From assembly GCF_026151205.1 (NCBI RefSeq), contig NC_087079.1, positions 2,196,028 through 2,260,027 of the forward strand: 64,000 nt of DNA. The letters are read 5' to 3'. This document shows, piece after piece, positions 47,640 to 57,679 of the stretch. The DNA is from Bolinopsis microptera. Its lineage: Eukaryota; Ctenophora; Tentaculata; Lobata; Bolinopsidae. Under the pieces are notes generated by a model. The model saw nothing but the letters and a program-made list of their open reading frames with translations, was not told the origin of the DNA and searched no databases. The position numbers and the translations under genes are program-made. Positions within the stretch are counted from its first letter, which is position 1. Each line of letters begins with the position of its first letter.

Positions 47640-49110
47640 GTTCCCTAATCTAGTATCAACTGATAACGAAATAAGATGTTGTGAGTAGGTCACTATAAAG
47701 TATAAAGTAGTGACTGTTAGTCAGCATCGTTTAACTTTGTTAAAAACATGTTTAAATGTCACTAAATTACATGTAATTCCGGATCGGAACATTATTTATA
47801 AGTCGCATGGTTGAAATGTTTCTTGGGTAGAATTTGTATTGATCCCGTTTGTTGTGACAAGGGAAAGGCTCCTTTCCTGATAAGAGATTACAAATTACAA
47901 ATACCCAAGAAACACTAAATTACACTAAATAACACTAAATAACACTAATTACACTAAATTACACTAACCACCAGGACAGGAGAGAGGATTCGTTCCGTTC
48001 TGAGCTTTAATCCTTAGTATCAGGCAAGCAACCAAGAACAGAATCATCGCGCCTTTGTAATGTTCTAGTTAATTCCAGAAAATGTTGATGATTTTATGTT
48101 ATTATCAGACTCGGGGAGCACCTGTAAATGGCATTGTAACAAAAAGTTAAACAGTCATTTAGGGTGTAGAAATTAACAGCAGGCTGATTTGAGGTTCAAT
48201 TAGAAAATATAACCACTATTACTAGTAAGTAATAACTGTAAGAAGCTAGGCAGTAAGCTGCAGCCAAACGTCCAATATTTAACCAAATTTGCGCTCTGCA
48301 CGGGACTTTCCCTTTTTCAAAGGGGAGCCCCCCCCCCCCCACCCAACCCCCACCCCCCCTCCTCACCCCCGGCCCTCTGACTACGCTATTTGTACTATCA
48401 CAACTATCAAAACAGAGTAAGATGGCAAAGTCAAAAAACACAGAAAACTAGTAACCAACACCACGAAACAGTCATAGTAGCAACTGAGTTAGGAGGTTTC
48501 CTTGACATCACACTCATATTCCAAATATGCACATATTAATTATCATCACTTCTGGGTAACATCTTATCGTCTAATTATTGCAGAGTACATATATCCGAGA
48601 GTAAACTACTCACTAGCTAGCCACCTTATTATCACGCGTATGCCGTATATAGAACTGAATAGTGAATATTGCACCTCTGGCAACGACTGCTTGGTGTAAA
48701 CATTATCATCAAGACCTACTCAGAGGTCAGACTGCACAACGACAATACAATTCAAAAACTGAAGAACAACCACAGTTCATGTTTAAATTGTGTATGTTCA
48801 TTAATATTCGCTTGGCTGAAACTTGACAAATAAAATAATGTTGGCTTTGTTGAGCTTAGCCAGTACTACAATAGATTATTTTGAACAAAAGTAGATTCCC
48901 TAAAAGGAATGAGAACGATCATGCCCTAGAAAGTTAAACGTTGTCAAACAGATGCTGAGTCAAATAATAGATACAGAAATTAGTCGATTATCAATCATTT
49001 TGACGGAAGGTTCTTCAGGCAGTATTTCACTGTGTTCTAACTGAAGATTTACACGACACAATTAGTAGTTGTTTATTAAAGTTGTTTATTATTTTACCCC
49101 TGAGTTGACA
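47640..49110. other. intronic for both genes, no exon recognised
   Basis: AT-rich sequence, with an ACACTAAAT repeat near 47920-47970 and a poly-C tract near 48328-48370 that creates a Gly-rich minus frame. No supportable exon on either strand. Confidence 0.45.
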
Positions 49111-49111
49111 C

Positions 49112-51542
49112 TGTAATTTCAGTGACTGACAGGCAGGAGATATGTTAACACTAAGTGTAATTTCAGTGACTGACAGGCAGGAGATATGTTAACACTAAGT
49201 GTAATTTCAGTGACTGACAGGCAGGAGATATGTTAACACTAAGTGTAATTTCAGTGACTGACAGGCAGGAGATATGTTAACACTAAGTGTAATTTCAGTG
49301 ACTGACAGGCAGGAGATATGTTAACACTAAGTGTAATTTCAGTGACTGACAGGCAGGAGATATGTTAACACTAAGTGTAATTTCAGTGACTGACAGGCAG
49401 GAGATATGTTAACACTAAGTGTAATTTCAGTGACTGACACGCAGGAGATATGTTAACACTAAGTGTAATTTCAGTGACTGACACGCAGGAGATATGTTAA
49501 CACTAAGTGTAATTTCAGTGACTGACAGGCAGGAGATATGTTAACACTAAGTGTAATTTCAGTGACTGACAGGCAGGAGATATGTTAACACTAAGTGTAA
49601 TTTCAGTGACTGACAGGCAGGAGATATGTTAAAACTAAGTGTAATTTCAGTGACTGACACGCAGGAGATATGTTAACACTAAGTGTAATTTCAGTGACTG
49701 ACACGCAGGAGATATGTTAACACTAAGTGTAATTTCAGTGACTGACAGGCAGGAGATATGTTAACACTAAGTGTAATTTCAGTGACTGACAGGCAGGAGA
49801 TATGTTAACACTAAGTGTAATTTCAGTGACTGACAGGCAGGAGATATGTTAACACTAAGTGTAATTTCAGTGACTGACAGGCAGGAGATATGTTAACACT
49901 AAGTGTAATTTCAGTGACTGACAGGCAGGAGATATGTTAACACTAAGTGTAATTTCAGTGACTGACAGGCAGGAGATATGTTAACACTAAGTGTAATTTC
50001 AGTGACTGACAGGCAGGAGATATGTTAACACTAAGTGTAATTTCAGTGACTGACAGGCAGGAGATATGTTAACACTAAGTGTAATTTCAGTGACTGACAG
50101 GCAGGAGATATGTTAACACTAAGTGTAATTTCAGTGACTGACAGGCTGGAGATATGTTAACACTAAGTGTAATTTCAGTGACTGACAGGCAGGAGATATG
50201 TTAACACTAAGTGTAATTTCAGTGACTGACAGGCAGGAGATATGTTAACACTAAGTGTAATTTCAGTGACTGACAGGCAGGAGATATGTTAACACTAAGT
50301 GTAATTTCAGTGACTGACAGGCAGGAGATATGTTAACACTAAGTGTAATTTCAGTGACTGACAGGCTGGAGATATGTTAACACTAAGTGTAATTTCAGTG
50401 ACTGACAGGCAGGAGATATGTTAACACTAAGTGTAATTTCAGTGACTGACAGGCAGGAGATATGTTAACACTAAGTGTAATTTCAGTGACTGACAGGCAG
50501 GAGATATGTTAACACTAAGTGTAATTTCAGTGACTGACAGGCAGGAGATATGTTAACACTAAGTGTAATTTCAGTGACTGAACGTCTGGAGATATGTTAA
50601 CACTAAGTGTAATTTCAGTGACTGACAGGCAGGAGATATGTTAACACTAAGTGTAATTTCAGTGACTGACAGGCAGGAGATATGTTAACACTAAGTGTAA
50701 TTTCAGTGACTGACAGGCAGGAGATATGTTAACACTAAGTGTAATTTCAGTGACTGAACGTCTGGAGATATGTTAACACTAAGTGTAATTTCAGTGACTG
50801 ACAGGCAGGAGATATGTTAACACTAAGTGTAATTTCAGTGACTGACAGGCAGGAGATATGTTAACACTAAGTGTAATTTCAGTGACTGACAGGCAGGAGA
50901 TATTTTAACACTAAGTGTAATTTCAGTGACTGACAGGCTGGAGATATGTTAACACTAAGTGTAATTTCAGTGACTGACAGGCAGGAGATATGTTAACACT
51001 AAGTGTAATTTCAGTGACTGACAGGCAGGAGATATGTTAACACTAAGTGTAATTTCAGTGACTGACAGGCAGGAGATATGTTAACACTAAGTGTAATTTC
51101 AGTGACTGACAGGCAGGAGATATGTTAACACTAAGTGTAATTTCAGTGACTGACAGGCAGGAGATATGTTAACACTAAGTGTAATTTCAGTGACTGACAG
51201 GCAGGAGATATGTTAACACTAAGTGTAATTTCAGTGACTGACAGGCAGGAGATATGTTAACACTAAGTGTAATTTCAGTGACTGACAGGCTGGAGATATG
51301 TTAACACTAAGTGTAATTTCAGTGACTGACACGCAGGAGATATGTTAACACTAAGTGTAATTTCAGTGACTGACAGGCAGGAGATATGTTAACACTAAGT
51401 GTAATTTCAGTGACTGACACGCTGGAGATATGTTAACACTAAGTGTAATTTCAGTGACTGACACGCAGGAGATATGTTAACACTAAGTGTAATTTCAGTG
51501 ACTGACAGGCTGGAGATATGTTAACACTAAGTGTAATTTCAG
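49112..51542 (+). repeat. 44-bp splice-acceptor satellite, block 1 (55 periods)
   Basis: The unit begins TGTAATTTCAG|TGACTGA and continues with CAGGCAGGAGATATGTTAAC, ending ACTAAG. AG positions from 49121 to 51541 are exactly 55 x 44 bp apart. TGTAATTTCAG|TGACTGA and GCAGGAGATAT copy the acceptor and first coding bases of CERK exon 8. The TTAAC inside each unit, about 20 nt before the next AG, can serve as a branch point, so every unit is a complete candidate 3' splice site. Variants GGCTGG, CACGC and AACGTCTGG recur in interspersed positions. Confidence 0.96.
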
Positions 51543-51798
51543 TAGACAGTTTTTGGGTTTTTCCAAATAGTTTCTGATTATTCTGATTTGCGACAAATGA
51601 TATTGCACTGTTAGGATAAACGACGTTTCAAAGTAACAACTTCTTATTCATGCTGACAAAATTGGTAAATATGTGAGAAAACTGTCTCATAAAATTTATT
51701 AATCAAAAATGGCTAAACGACAACAAATTGTTCAAATACTCGACTAAAATTAGAATAAAAATCTATATATATACAACACTACTCGATCTGCTATTCAC
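51543..51798. other. unique 256-bp interruption of the acceptor satellite
   Basis: AT-rich unrelated sequence separating the two array blocks. No terminal repeats are visible. It could be an insertion, or older intron sequence around which amplification occurred twice. Confidence 0.6.
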
Positions 51799-52337
51799 TG
51801 TAATTTCAGTGACTGACAGGCAGGAGATATGTTAACACTAAGTGTAATTTCAGTGACTGACACGCAGGAGATATGTTAACACTAAGTGTAATTTCAGTGA
51901 CTGACACGCAGGAGATATGTTAACACTAAGTGTAATTTCAGTGACTGACAGGCTGGAGATATGTTAACACTAAGTGTAATTTCAGTGACTGACAGGCAGG
52001 AGATATGTTAACACTAAGTGTAATTTCAGTGACTGACAGGCTGGAGATATGTTAACACTAAGTGTAATTTCAGTGACTGACAGGCAGGAGATATGTTAAC
52101 ACTAAGTGTAATTTCAGTGACTGACAGGCAGGAGATATGTTAACACTAAGTGTAATTTCAGTGACTGACACGCAGGAGATATGTTAACACTAAGTGTAAT
52201 TTCAGTGACTGACAGGCTGGAGATATGTTAACACTAAGTGTAATTTCAGTGACTGACACGCTGGAGATATGTTAACACTAAGTGTAATTTCAGTGACTGA
52301 CAGGCTGGAGATATGTTAACACTAAGTGTAATTTCAG
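51799..52337 (+). repeat. 44-bp splice-acceptor satellite, block 2 (12 periods)
   Basis: AG positions run from 51808 to 52336, exactly 12 x 44 bp, and the last AG is the true acceptor of CERK exon 8. With block 1 there are 69 copies of the acceptor, counting the real one. Confidence 0.96.
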
Positions 52338-52401
52338 TGACTGAACGGGCTGGACACGCAGGAGATATCGTCAGAGAAATGGATTTAAACTCAACTGATG
52401 C
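52338..52401 (+). CDS. CERK: CERK exon 8
   Basis: 64 nt, phase 1 to 2, donor GC|GTTAGT. It encodes TERAGHAGDIVREMDLNSTD, equivalent to the TExxxHA(x)D segment of lipid kinases between the NPxxG and GGDG motifs. The junction with exon 9 reads STDAIVCIGGDG. Its acceptor is the final member of the 44-bp array. Confidence 0.92.
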
Positions 52402-53482
52402 GTTAGTATTTAGTGACCAACTTAATTCATTTTACTTATATCAATCAACCAATCATTAATCCTCAAAGGATAGTTGTATCTAGTTGATTTGTCCTAGTTA
52501 GTTGATAAATTGGGTGTGGCACGGACTGCTGTAAGATTTGTCTTGATAAAATGCGTGTGATTTCTCCATACTCCTATTTATGTGATCTCCTTTGTTTCTG
52601 AAGCATGAGCATAACACAAATTTAATTGTAAAGGTTAAGTTTGTGAAATGTGGGGACAGCTTTCTTACACAAATATGGACACTCAAAGGTCTTACAAATT
52701 CCTAAGATACTAATTAAGAACAGTAGCCTTCGATAGAAATACCAATCTCACCCTGAGCGGGAGTAAACATTTCTTTGATAATTTTTCGATGTTTCAAATT
52801 GTATATGGGAGTTGGGACGCGTACAGAGTAATAAGTAAGACATTTTATTGGAAAAAATTACAAGCAAATTCCTTATTTGTAAGTTGTGAATTCTAGTTGT
52901 ACGATTAACCTTCTAATAGCTAATAAATCGAGTGTTGAGGCGCCAACCGCCAACGCCAAATCTTATTAAGTTGATAAAAGCACGCCATCGTTAACACTTA
53001 AAATTCTCGCGCGCTACATGGCTGGCTGTTACATGATATGCGGATACGAAAATGCTTACATTTCCTGATTTCCCGCTTTGAATTGAAACAACTTCTCATA
53101 TTCTCTGAATTAATTTGCTTTTTCTTCATAATGTACATAAATTAACTGATTTAAAAAAAACTCCAATTTTGAATTATTTGAGTCCATAATATCTTAATAC
53201 ACTTAGTTTGTTTTATAAAGACGGAGCCTTCATAAAATTAAAAAATGAAAGACGGCAAGACACATTTCACACACTGACCTTACTTCTACCAACAAATTTA
53301 AAGACGGGTTACGAAGAATTAAAGACGGTTAAGCCTTCGCCAAATTAACCGTCTATTTATTTAAAAAACTGAGTGTTATCTGAATTGAAGGGCTTAGGTT
53401 TACAGGCGTGTAGAATGTTAGAATGTTAGAAGCTTACATTTGTCTTGTGATAGATACTCATTTATCATCTATACTCTCGCAG
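52402..53482. other. CERK intron 8, nothing recognised
   Basis: AT-rich intron. A TTTAAAGACGG motif is repeated in both orientations near 53215-53350. There is no exon on either strand that I can support. Confidence 0.5.
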
Positions 53483-53625
53483 GATAGTCTGCATAGGAGG
53501 GGACGGAGTATTCCACGAGGTGTTTAACGGCTTACTCTGGAGACAGCAATACGAAATGTTCGGAGAAGAAGCTAGAAAAGTGAATCCCCAACCCTGTCCT
53601 ATCAAAATAGGCTTGATCCCCGCGG
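53483..53625 (+). CDS. CERK: CERK exon 9 (GGDG motif)
   Basis: Acceptor TACTCTCGCAG, donor CGG|GTATTT, phase 2 to 1. It encodes IVCIGGDGVFHEVFNGLLWR, the signature ATP-binding GGDG loop of DAGK-type lipid kinases, a short variable loop, and KIGLIPAG, which is completed as PAGST by exon 10. Confidence 0.95.
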
Positions 53626-53730
53626 GTATTTTATCTAAATTTAGCAAAAATTTAGTTCTAAAATGTTTTGCCATTTTATCATGAAAGAAATGTGGTTGAT
53701 AATGTTTTTAGTAACTGATTGTTCTCGAAG

Positions 53731-53805
53731 GTTCCACAAACACAGTAGTGTACTGTACAACAGGACTAGCAGATACTACCACAAGTGCTATGCAGATTGC
53801 AATGG
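53731..53805 (+). CDS. CERK: CERK exon 10
   Basis: 75 nt, phase 1 to 1. It encodes GSTNTVVYCTTGLADTTTSA and then MQIAMG, the conserved segment after PAGST including the VxYxTxGxxDxxTSA pattern of ceramide kinases. Donor ATGG|GTAACT. Confidence 0.93.
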
Positions 53806-54097
53806 GTAACTTCACTTTTAAAACTTTCGCGTGCATTAAAAAAGCTTTCGGTTCATATTTATTATTATTCTTCACGTTCTTTTGGATGTAAATGATTGAG
53901 ATATAAAAGATTACATCTTTACACAGTTCCTAATTTGCAATATTAAATTCAGGAAGGGAATTAAAGATAGACCTCACGTCATGTTGGTTTGATGGAGAAA
54001 TCGAGAGATTTGGCACAAACTTTTTAGGATACGGATTTTTCGGTAAACTTGAATATTACTGATGAATAAATTTCACGCTCATATTCTCATTGTGCAG

Positions 54098-54164
54098 ATC
54101 AAACAAGTTAACATTCATAGTACAAATGAGAAAGTTTTCTAGATATAGAACAGGCCTCATCTCA
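54098..54164 (+). pseudogene. CERK: CERK exon 11, frame-disrupted
   Basis: A good acceptor (CTCATTGTGCAG) and a candidate donor (TCA|GTATTA) frame 67 nt. Required phase 1 to 0 needs a length of 2 mod 3, but 67 is 1 mod 3. In the expected frame it reads DQTS and then stop. Similarity to the CERK segment between exons 10 and 12 continues in a second frame (VNIHSTNEKVF) and a third (RYRTGLIS). This is what two extra single bases would produce. Either the gene is damaged, the assembly has two small errors, or the exon is skipped. Confidence 0.5.
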
Positions 54165-54229
54165 GTATTAAATAGCGTAATTTCATATATAATATGTATT
54201 AAATAATTTATTTTGAATTATAATTTAAG

Positions 54230-54396
54230 TACCCAGGCGACGTGTTAAAGTCGAGTGAGGAGTACAGGTGGATGGGACCCACACGTTACGACTTCTCCGG
54301 GTTTAAAACTATTGTAAATCTCAAGTCTTACAAGGGACGGATAGAGTTTAAAGAAGGACTCACTTCCGGGTCTCCTCAAGATATTTGTAAACACGG
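54230..54396 (+). CDS. CERK: CERK exon 12 (CERK-specific region)
   Basis: It encodes YPGDVLKSSEEYRWMGPTRY, then DFSGFKTIVNL and KSYKGRIEF, diagnostic of ceramide kinase rather than sphingosine or diacylglycerol kinases. It ends DICKHG at the donor GG|GTAAGA, phase 2. The acceptor is either TTTAAG at 54229 or, in phase 1, ACCCAG at 54236; the latter would let exon 10 splice directly to it in frame. The last ~15 coding bases plus donor seed the poly-C array. Confidence 0.93.
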
Positions 54397-54894
54397 GTAA
54401 GAAACAACCCCCCCCCCCCCCCCCCCCGACATTTGTAAACACGGGTAAGAAACAACCCCCCCACCCCCCCGACATTTGTAAACACGGGTAAGAAACAACC
54501 CCCCCCCCCCCCCCCCCGACATTTGTAAACACGGGTACGAAACAACCCCCCCCCCCCCCCGACATTTGTAAACACGGGTAAGAAACAACCCCCCCACCCC
54601 CCCGACATTTGTAAACACGGGTAAGAAACAACCCCCCCCCCCCCCCCCCCGACATTTGTAAACACGGGTAAGAAACAACCCCCCCACCCCCCCGACATTT
54701 GTAAACACGGGTAAGAAACAACCCCCCCACCCCCCCCCCCCCCCCCCCCCACCCCCCGACATTTGTAAACACGGGTAAGAAACAACCCCCCCCCCCCCCC
54801 CCGACATTTGTAAACACGGGTAAGAAACAACCCCCCCCCCCCCCCCCCCCGACATTTGTAAACACGGGTAAGAAACAACCCCCCCCCCCCCCCA
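54379..54894 (+). repeat. poly-C-spaced splice-donor array, 11 copies
   Basis: ATTTGTAAACACGGGTAAGA, i.e. the exon 12 end and its donor, occurs 11 times including the real one. Copies are separated by AACAA and C-runs of about 12-27 (some with one or two A). Copies 2-11 start GAC where the exon has GAT, so they derive from one another. One copy has GTACGA in place of GTAAGA. The G-rich complement could form G-quadruplexes and accounts for the long Gly-rich minus-strand frames, which are not genes. Confidence 0.96.
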
Positions 54895-55158
54895 ATAAGG
54901 ATCAATTGGATCTTTAGAGCTAGAGGGTGACTTAACGTCTAAGTGTTCACGTGTTTCTGTCGATTTATTATCGATGAAGTAACTGTTGCACCATCTCCCA
55001 CGAAAATATGCTTTACAAGGTCTAGTGGGGATAAGAACCTTATTTGTTTTGTCACATGATTCTGGGTATTAATGCTGATAGGTTAATCACGTTCACTTGC
55101 TAAAAGTTAGAACGATATGATACACCAGTATCCACATTTCACCTGATAATCACAACAG

Positions 55159-55276
55159 ATGTTTGGTGTGTAAAGAGACCACAGAACAGTCAGAAGGACA
55201 GTGGACTGTTCTAGAAGACCACTTTGTTTCTATAGACGGCTGTGTTATGTCCTGTTGTTCCCCGCAAGCCAACAAG
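55159..55276 (+). CDS. CERK: CERK exon 13
   Basis: Acceptor TCACAACAG, donor AACAAG|GTTAGG, phase 2 to 0. It encodes CLVCKETTEQSEG, then WTVLEDHFVSIDGCVMSCCS. With exon 12 it completes C-KHG-C-LV-C, the CxxxCxxC motif described as essential in ceramide kinase. The CVMSCC segment leads into GLSPAAH in exon 14. Confidence 0.93.
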
Positions 55277-55563
55277 GTTAGGACCGATATTTTAAGAATC
55301 CTTCGTTTTTAGAATCCTTTATTTTTAGTATCTTTGATTTTATTTTTAATTTGTTTAAATATGCAACCTGCCAAAGGAAGGACTATGTTACTTTGGATAT
55401 TGCCACATTAAGGTCATGGTCAACATTTTAGAATAGCATGAACCCATTATAAAATAGATGTATCTTATTCGTTGACTAATTTAATCGTAGGCTGATTTTG
55501 ACTACCATTAAATTTTAAAATAAATTACATGGATATTGTTGGTCATGGCCACAGTAACCAGCT

Positions 55564-55686
55564 GAATTAATTAAATATATCTAAGTTAACTTTTAAATTT
55601 GTATATTTATTAGCCAGGGTTCTGACTTAATTAAAGATATCTAAGTTAACTTTTAAATTTGTATATTTATTAGCCAGGGTTCTGAG
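55564..55686. repeat. ~61-bp tandem duplication
   Basis: Two near-identical copies containing ATCTAAGTTAACTTTTAAAT and TTAGCCAGGGTTCTGA, about 55 bp from the donor of minus-strand exon 3, on its intron side. Confidence 0.85.
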
Positions 55687-55739
55687 TATCAATGCTTGCT
55701 CTGCGCCTCTACAACCACCTGATTCCACGTGCTACTTAC

Positions 55740-56047
55740 CAACACATTCCTTGTGAAACATATTTCCGAAAAGCATTACTTCTTCCAGTTGGAGATATTT
55801 AGATGAAGCTGCAGTGACCTCCACCTCTTTGGCAAACATACAAATCTTATCGAAGATATATTTCTGCGACGCTTTCTCCACATATTCTATCTTTCCGATC
55901 AAGCTACCTTCTACAAATAGCTTGACACCGTCAATTCTGCCCATCATGTGGTTACTTCGGCCGTAGATGGTGGCTGAATGGATGAAGTAGCATTTGGGAA
56001 GCGTTAGTTTCCACCAGCCTCCTTTTGAGTTAGCCAGAGCAAATTTC
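55740..56047 (-). CDS. membrane protein exon 3: discoidin/F-lectin-like domain, second part
   Basis: 308 nt, phase 2 to 1, acceptor AATCCTTCAG, donor GTTG|GTAAGT. It encodes KFALANSKGGWWKLTLPKC, then HSATIYGRSNHMMGRIDGVK and VTAASSKYLQLEEVMLFG. The WWKLxLPxxY...A.IYGR......RIDGV pattern and the final xxLxLxEVxxFG strand are those of galactose-binding-like beta-sandwich domains (F5/8C, fucolectin). The key Cys pair of classical fucolectins is not evident, so carbohydrate binding is uncertain. Confidence 0.85.
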
Positions 56048-56177
56048 CTGAAGGATTATTAATTTAAGAAATATTAAGGTGGCTGAGTTAATCATTAAAT
56101 ACCGTGAACTGTCTGAAGTTTTATCTACCCCACAGTAAACGTCAGTAAAGCAATGATAAGATTCAAAGCACACTTAC

Positions 56178-56304
56178 CCGTTTTGTGAAATTGTGATTCC
56201 ATCTATTGCATATTGAGCGAATCTGAACTTTGATCCATCATCTGATATTTGAGTATCAATCTGACTGGCTGTTCCATGTCTGGCTATGTTCTCCCAATTA
56301 GTTC
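56178..56304 (-). CDS. membrane protein exon 2: discoidin/F-lectin-like domain, first part
   Basis: 127 nt, phase 1 to 2, donor CGG|GTAAGT. It encodes TNWENIARHGTASQID and AQYAIDGITISQNG, matching the N-terminal NxAxxGxAxQ...AxxAxDG signature of discoidin/F-type lectin domains. The acceptor (CTCGATCAG) has a weak pyrimidine tract, but phases on both sides fit. Confidence 0.85.
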
Positions 56305-56615
56305 CTGATCGAGATATTCAATTTACTTGTGTAGATTTAACATCAATTCATAGTAAAAACTGGTATAATGTGCTATCGGAATTGCAGGGTCTACTAGGGT
56401 CCTTATTTGCATACATTTTCATCGTATTATAGTCTGAAAGAAAAGTCATCTAAAAGCTAAAAATGAGAAGAGCTGCGAGACCACGTGGTTAAGTAGACCT
56501 CGTCAGGGTTACCTACCATCGCAAGATTTCCAGTTTACCAGGCCCTCATAGTTACTTTTCTTTATGATAACTATTTTATGAATAAATAAACAATAAAATA
56601 AATCTTTACTCTTAC

Positions 56616-56700
56616 CTCCCTGGCAAGTACAGTAAGCGAGGTTTATTGAATTAATCACCAGAGAGACAACAAGAATTCGGGCAAGGCTCAACCAAAACAT
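56616..56700 (-). CDS. membrane protein exon 1: signal peptide
   Basis: It starts at ATG 56700 (MFWLSLARILVVSLVINS) and encodes a typical signal peptide, with cleavage likely around LAYC, then CTCQG. Donor GGAG|GTAAGA, phase 1, completing a Gly codon with exon 2. The frame is open upstream to an ATG at 56757, but that would place about 19 extra polar residues before the hydrophobic core. Confidence 0.85.
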
Positions 56701-57388
56701 TGACAATCTGTTCTTTAGACTTTTAGAGAAAAGTTTATTTACTATCAGTAAAAGCAACTCGGTAGTAACCTGGAAATAAACCTTAGATGAAGCAATGAAG
56801 CAGTTCCTGGAGCAGTTCCACGCACGTTTTAAAACAACGATTCTATTGGCTGCACTCAGGTCATGTGTTCAATTCTGGGTGAGACTGGAGCGGTCTTTAG
56901 CCCTCTATAGTATTATAGAGGGCTAAAGACTTAACAGTATTGCATCAGACTAGCTTAGCCTAGTGAGTAGTGATGTGCTGTAAATTGTGTATACAATACT
57001 ATACGACCCTGTATACTATATATCCCACCTGTTCTTCTTCTGAGTGTCAATTCTCTCTCAAATTTAGTCACCTGTCGCTGAATAGTCTTGAGATGAATAA
57101 TTGTCCTGCTTTTCCTTAATTTTCTCCTTTATAAAATCCAAAAAAAAGTTCACATTTGGATACGAGTCTTGAAACACCCTGTATGAGAGCTTGCTAATGT
57201 TGTGGATACTAATGGTAATTCAGCGATACTCCCAGACGTTATACACAAGCCATAACAGAGTAAGAGCGACCTGAGTCCCTTCCTTCTTCGGGGCTTCCTT
57301 CAACAACTAAAGATATAGCTAATAGTAATACTAATACACGTGTGTAGTGGGTATAAATAAACTAACACTCTGCACTGCCTCCCCACAG
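56701..57388. other. promoter side of the minus-strand gene inside CERK intron 13
   Basis: No exon recognised. At about 56894-56927 there is a hairpin (CTTTAGCCCTCTATAGTATTATAGAGGGCTAAAG, written as one inverted pair of CTTTAGCCCTCTATA arms). A mariner-type end (TGAAACACCCTGTA) lies at 57171-57184. Specific promoter elements are not identifiable. Confidence 0.5.
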
Positions 57389-57505
57389 GGACTCTCACCA
57401 GCTGCTCACATAGGGGACGGGTGTTTAGATCTTATAGTCCACAGACGGGCCAGTCCGCTCAGATACCTCAAATACCTCGCAAATACCGCATTCTTCAGTA
57501 AACCA
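57389..57505 (+). CDS. CERK: CERK exon 14
   Basis: Strong acceptor (CTGCCTCCCCACAG), donor CCA|GTGAGT, phase 0 to 0. It encodes GLSPAAHIGDGCLDLIVHRR and RYLKYLANTAFFSKP. The GLSPAAHxGDGxxDL motif is the C-terminal catalytic-fold hallmark of lipid kinases, in its ceramide kinase form. Confidence 0.95.
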
Positions 57506-57679
57506 GTGAGTAACAACCCAGTTGTCAGTTTATTGGTTTAGAACTTTCGTTTATTTACCAATCAAATGTGGTTTGGTTGTCACTATTTGACTCCGATTTA
57601 TTTCATGACTGGGTGCTCAATAGTTAACACAGAAGTACATTATAAATACCAGTTCCTGCTCCTAACCCACCCTCCTCAG

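Larger units (their letters stand above)
43676..56700 (-). other. type I membrane protein gene, seven exons interleaved with CERK
   Basis: Gene-level entry. Seven exons on the minus strand join without a phase conflict to 1671 nt, 557 codons including stop: signal peptide, discoidin/F-lectin-like domain, a domain of unknown family, two sushi (CCP) domains, a transmembrane helix and a 15-residue tail. From exon 3 on, every junction is phase 1, typical of extracellular shuffled modules. The product should sit on the cell surface as an adhesion, lectin or recognition receptor. Exons 1-3 lie inside CERK intron 13 and exons 4-7 inside CERK intron 7, so the two genes interdigitate. That 55.7-56.7 kb and 43.7-47.6 kb belong to one transcript is inferred from phase and architecture. 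They could be two genes. Confidence 0.6.

Noticed and set aside
49112-52337. Ordinary centromeric or dispersed satellite
   Set aside because: The unit matches the acceptor and start of the adjacent CERK exon, and the last member is the functional splice site. A genome-wide count would be needed to exclude wider dispersal.
54245-54905. Three overlapping Gly-rich minus-strand frames of up to 216 codons
   Set aside because: They are the complement of the poly-C donor array attached to CERK exon 12 on the + strand; the frames are open only because G-runs encode glycine.
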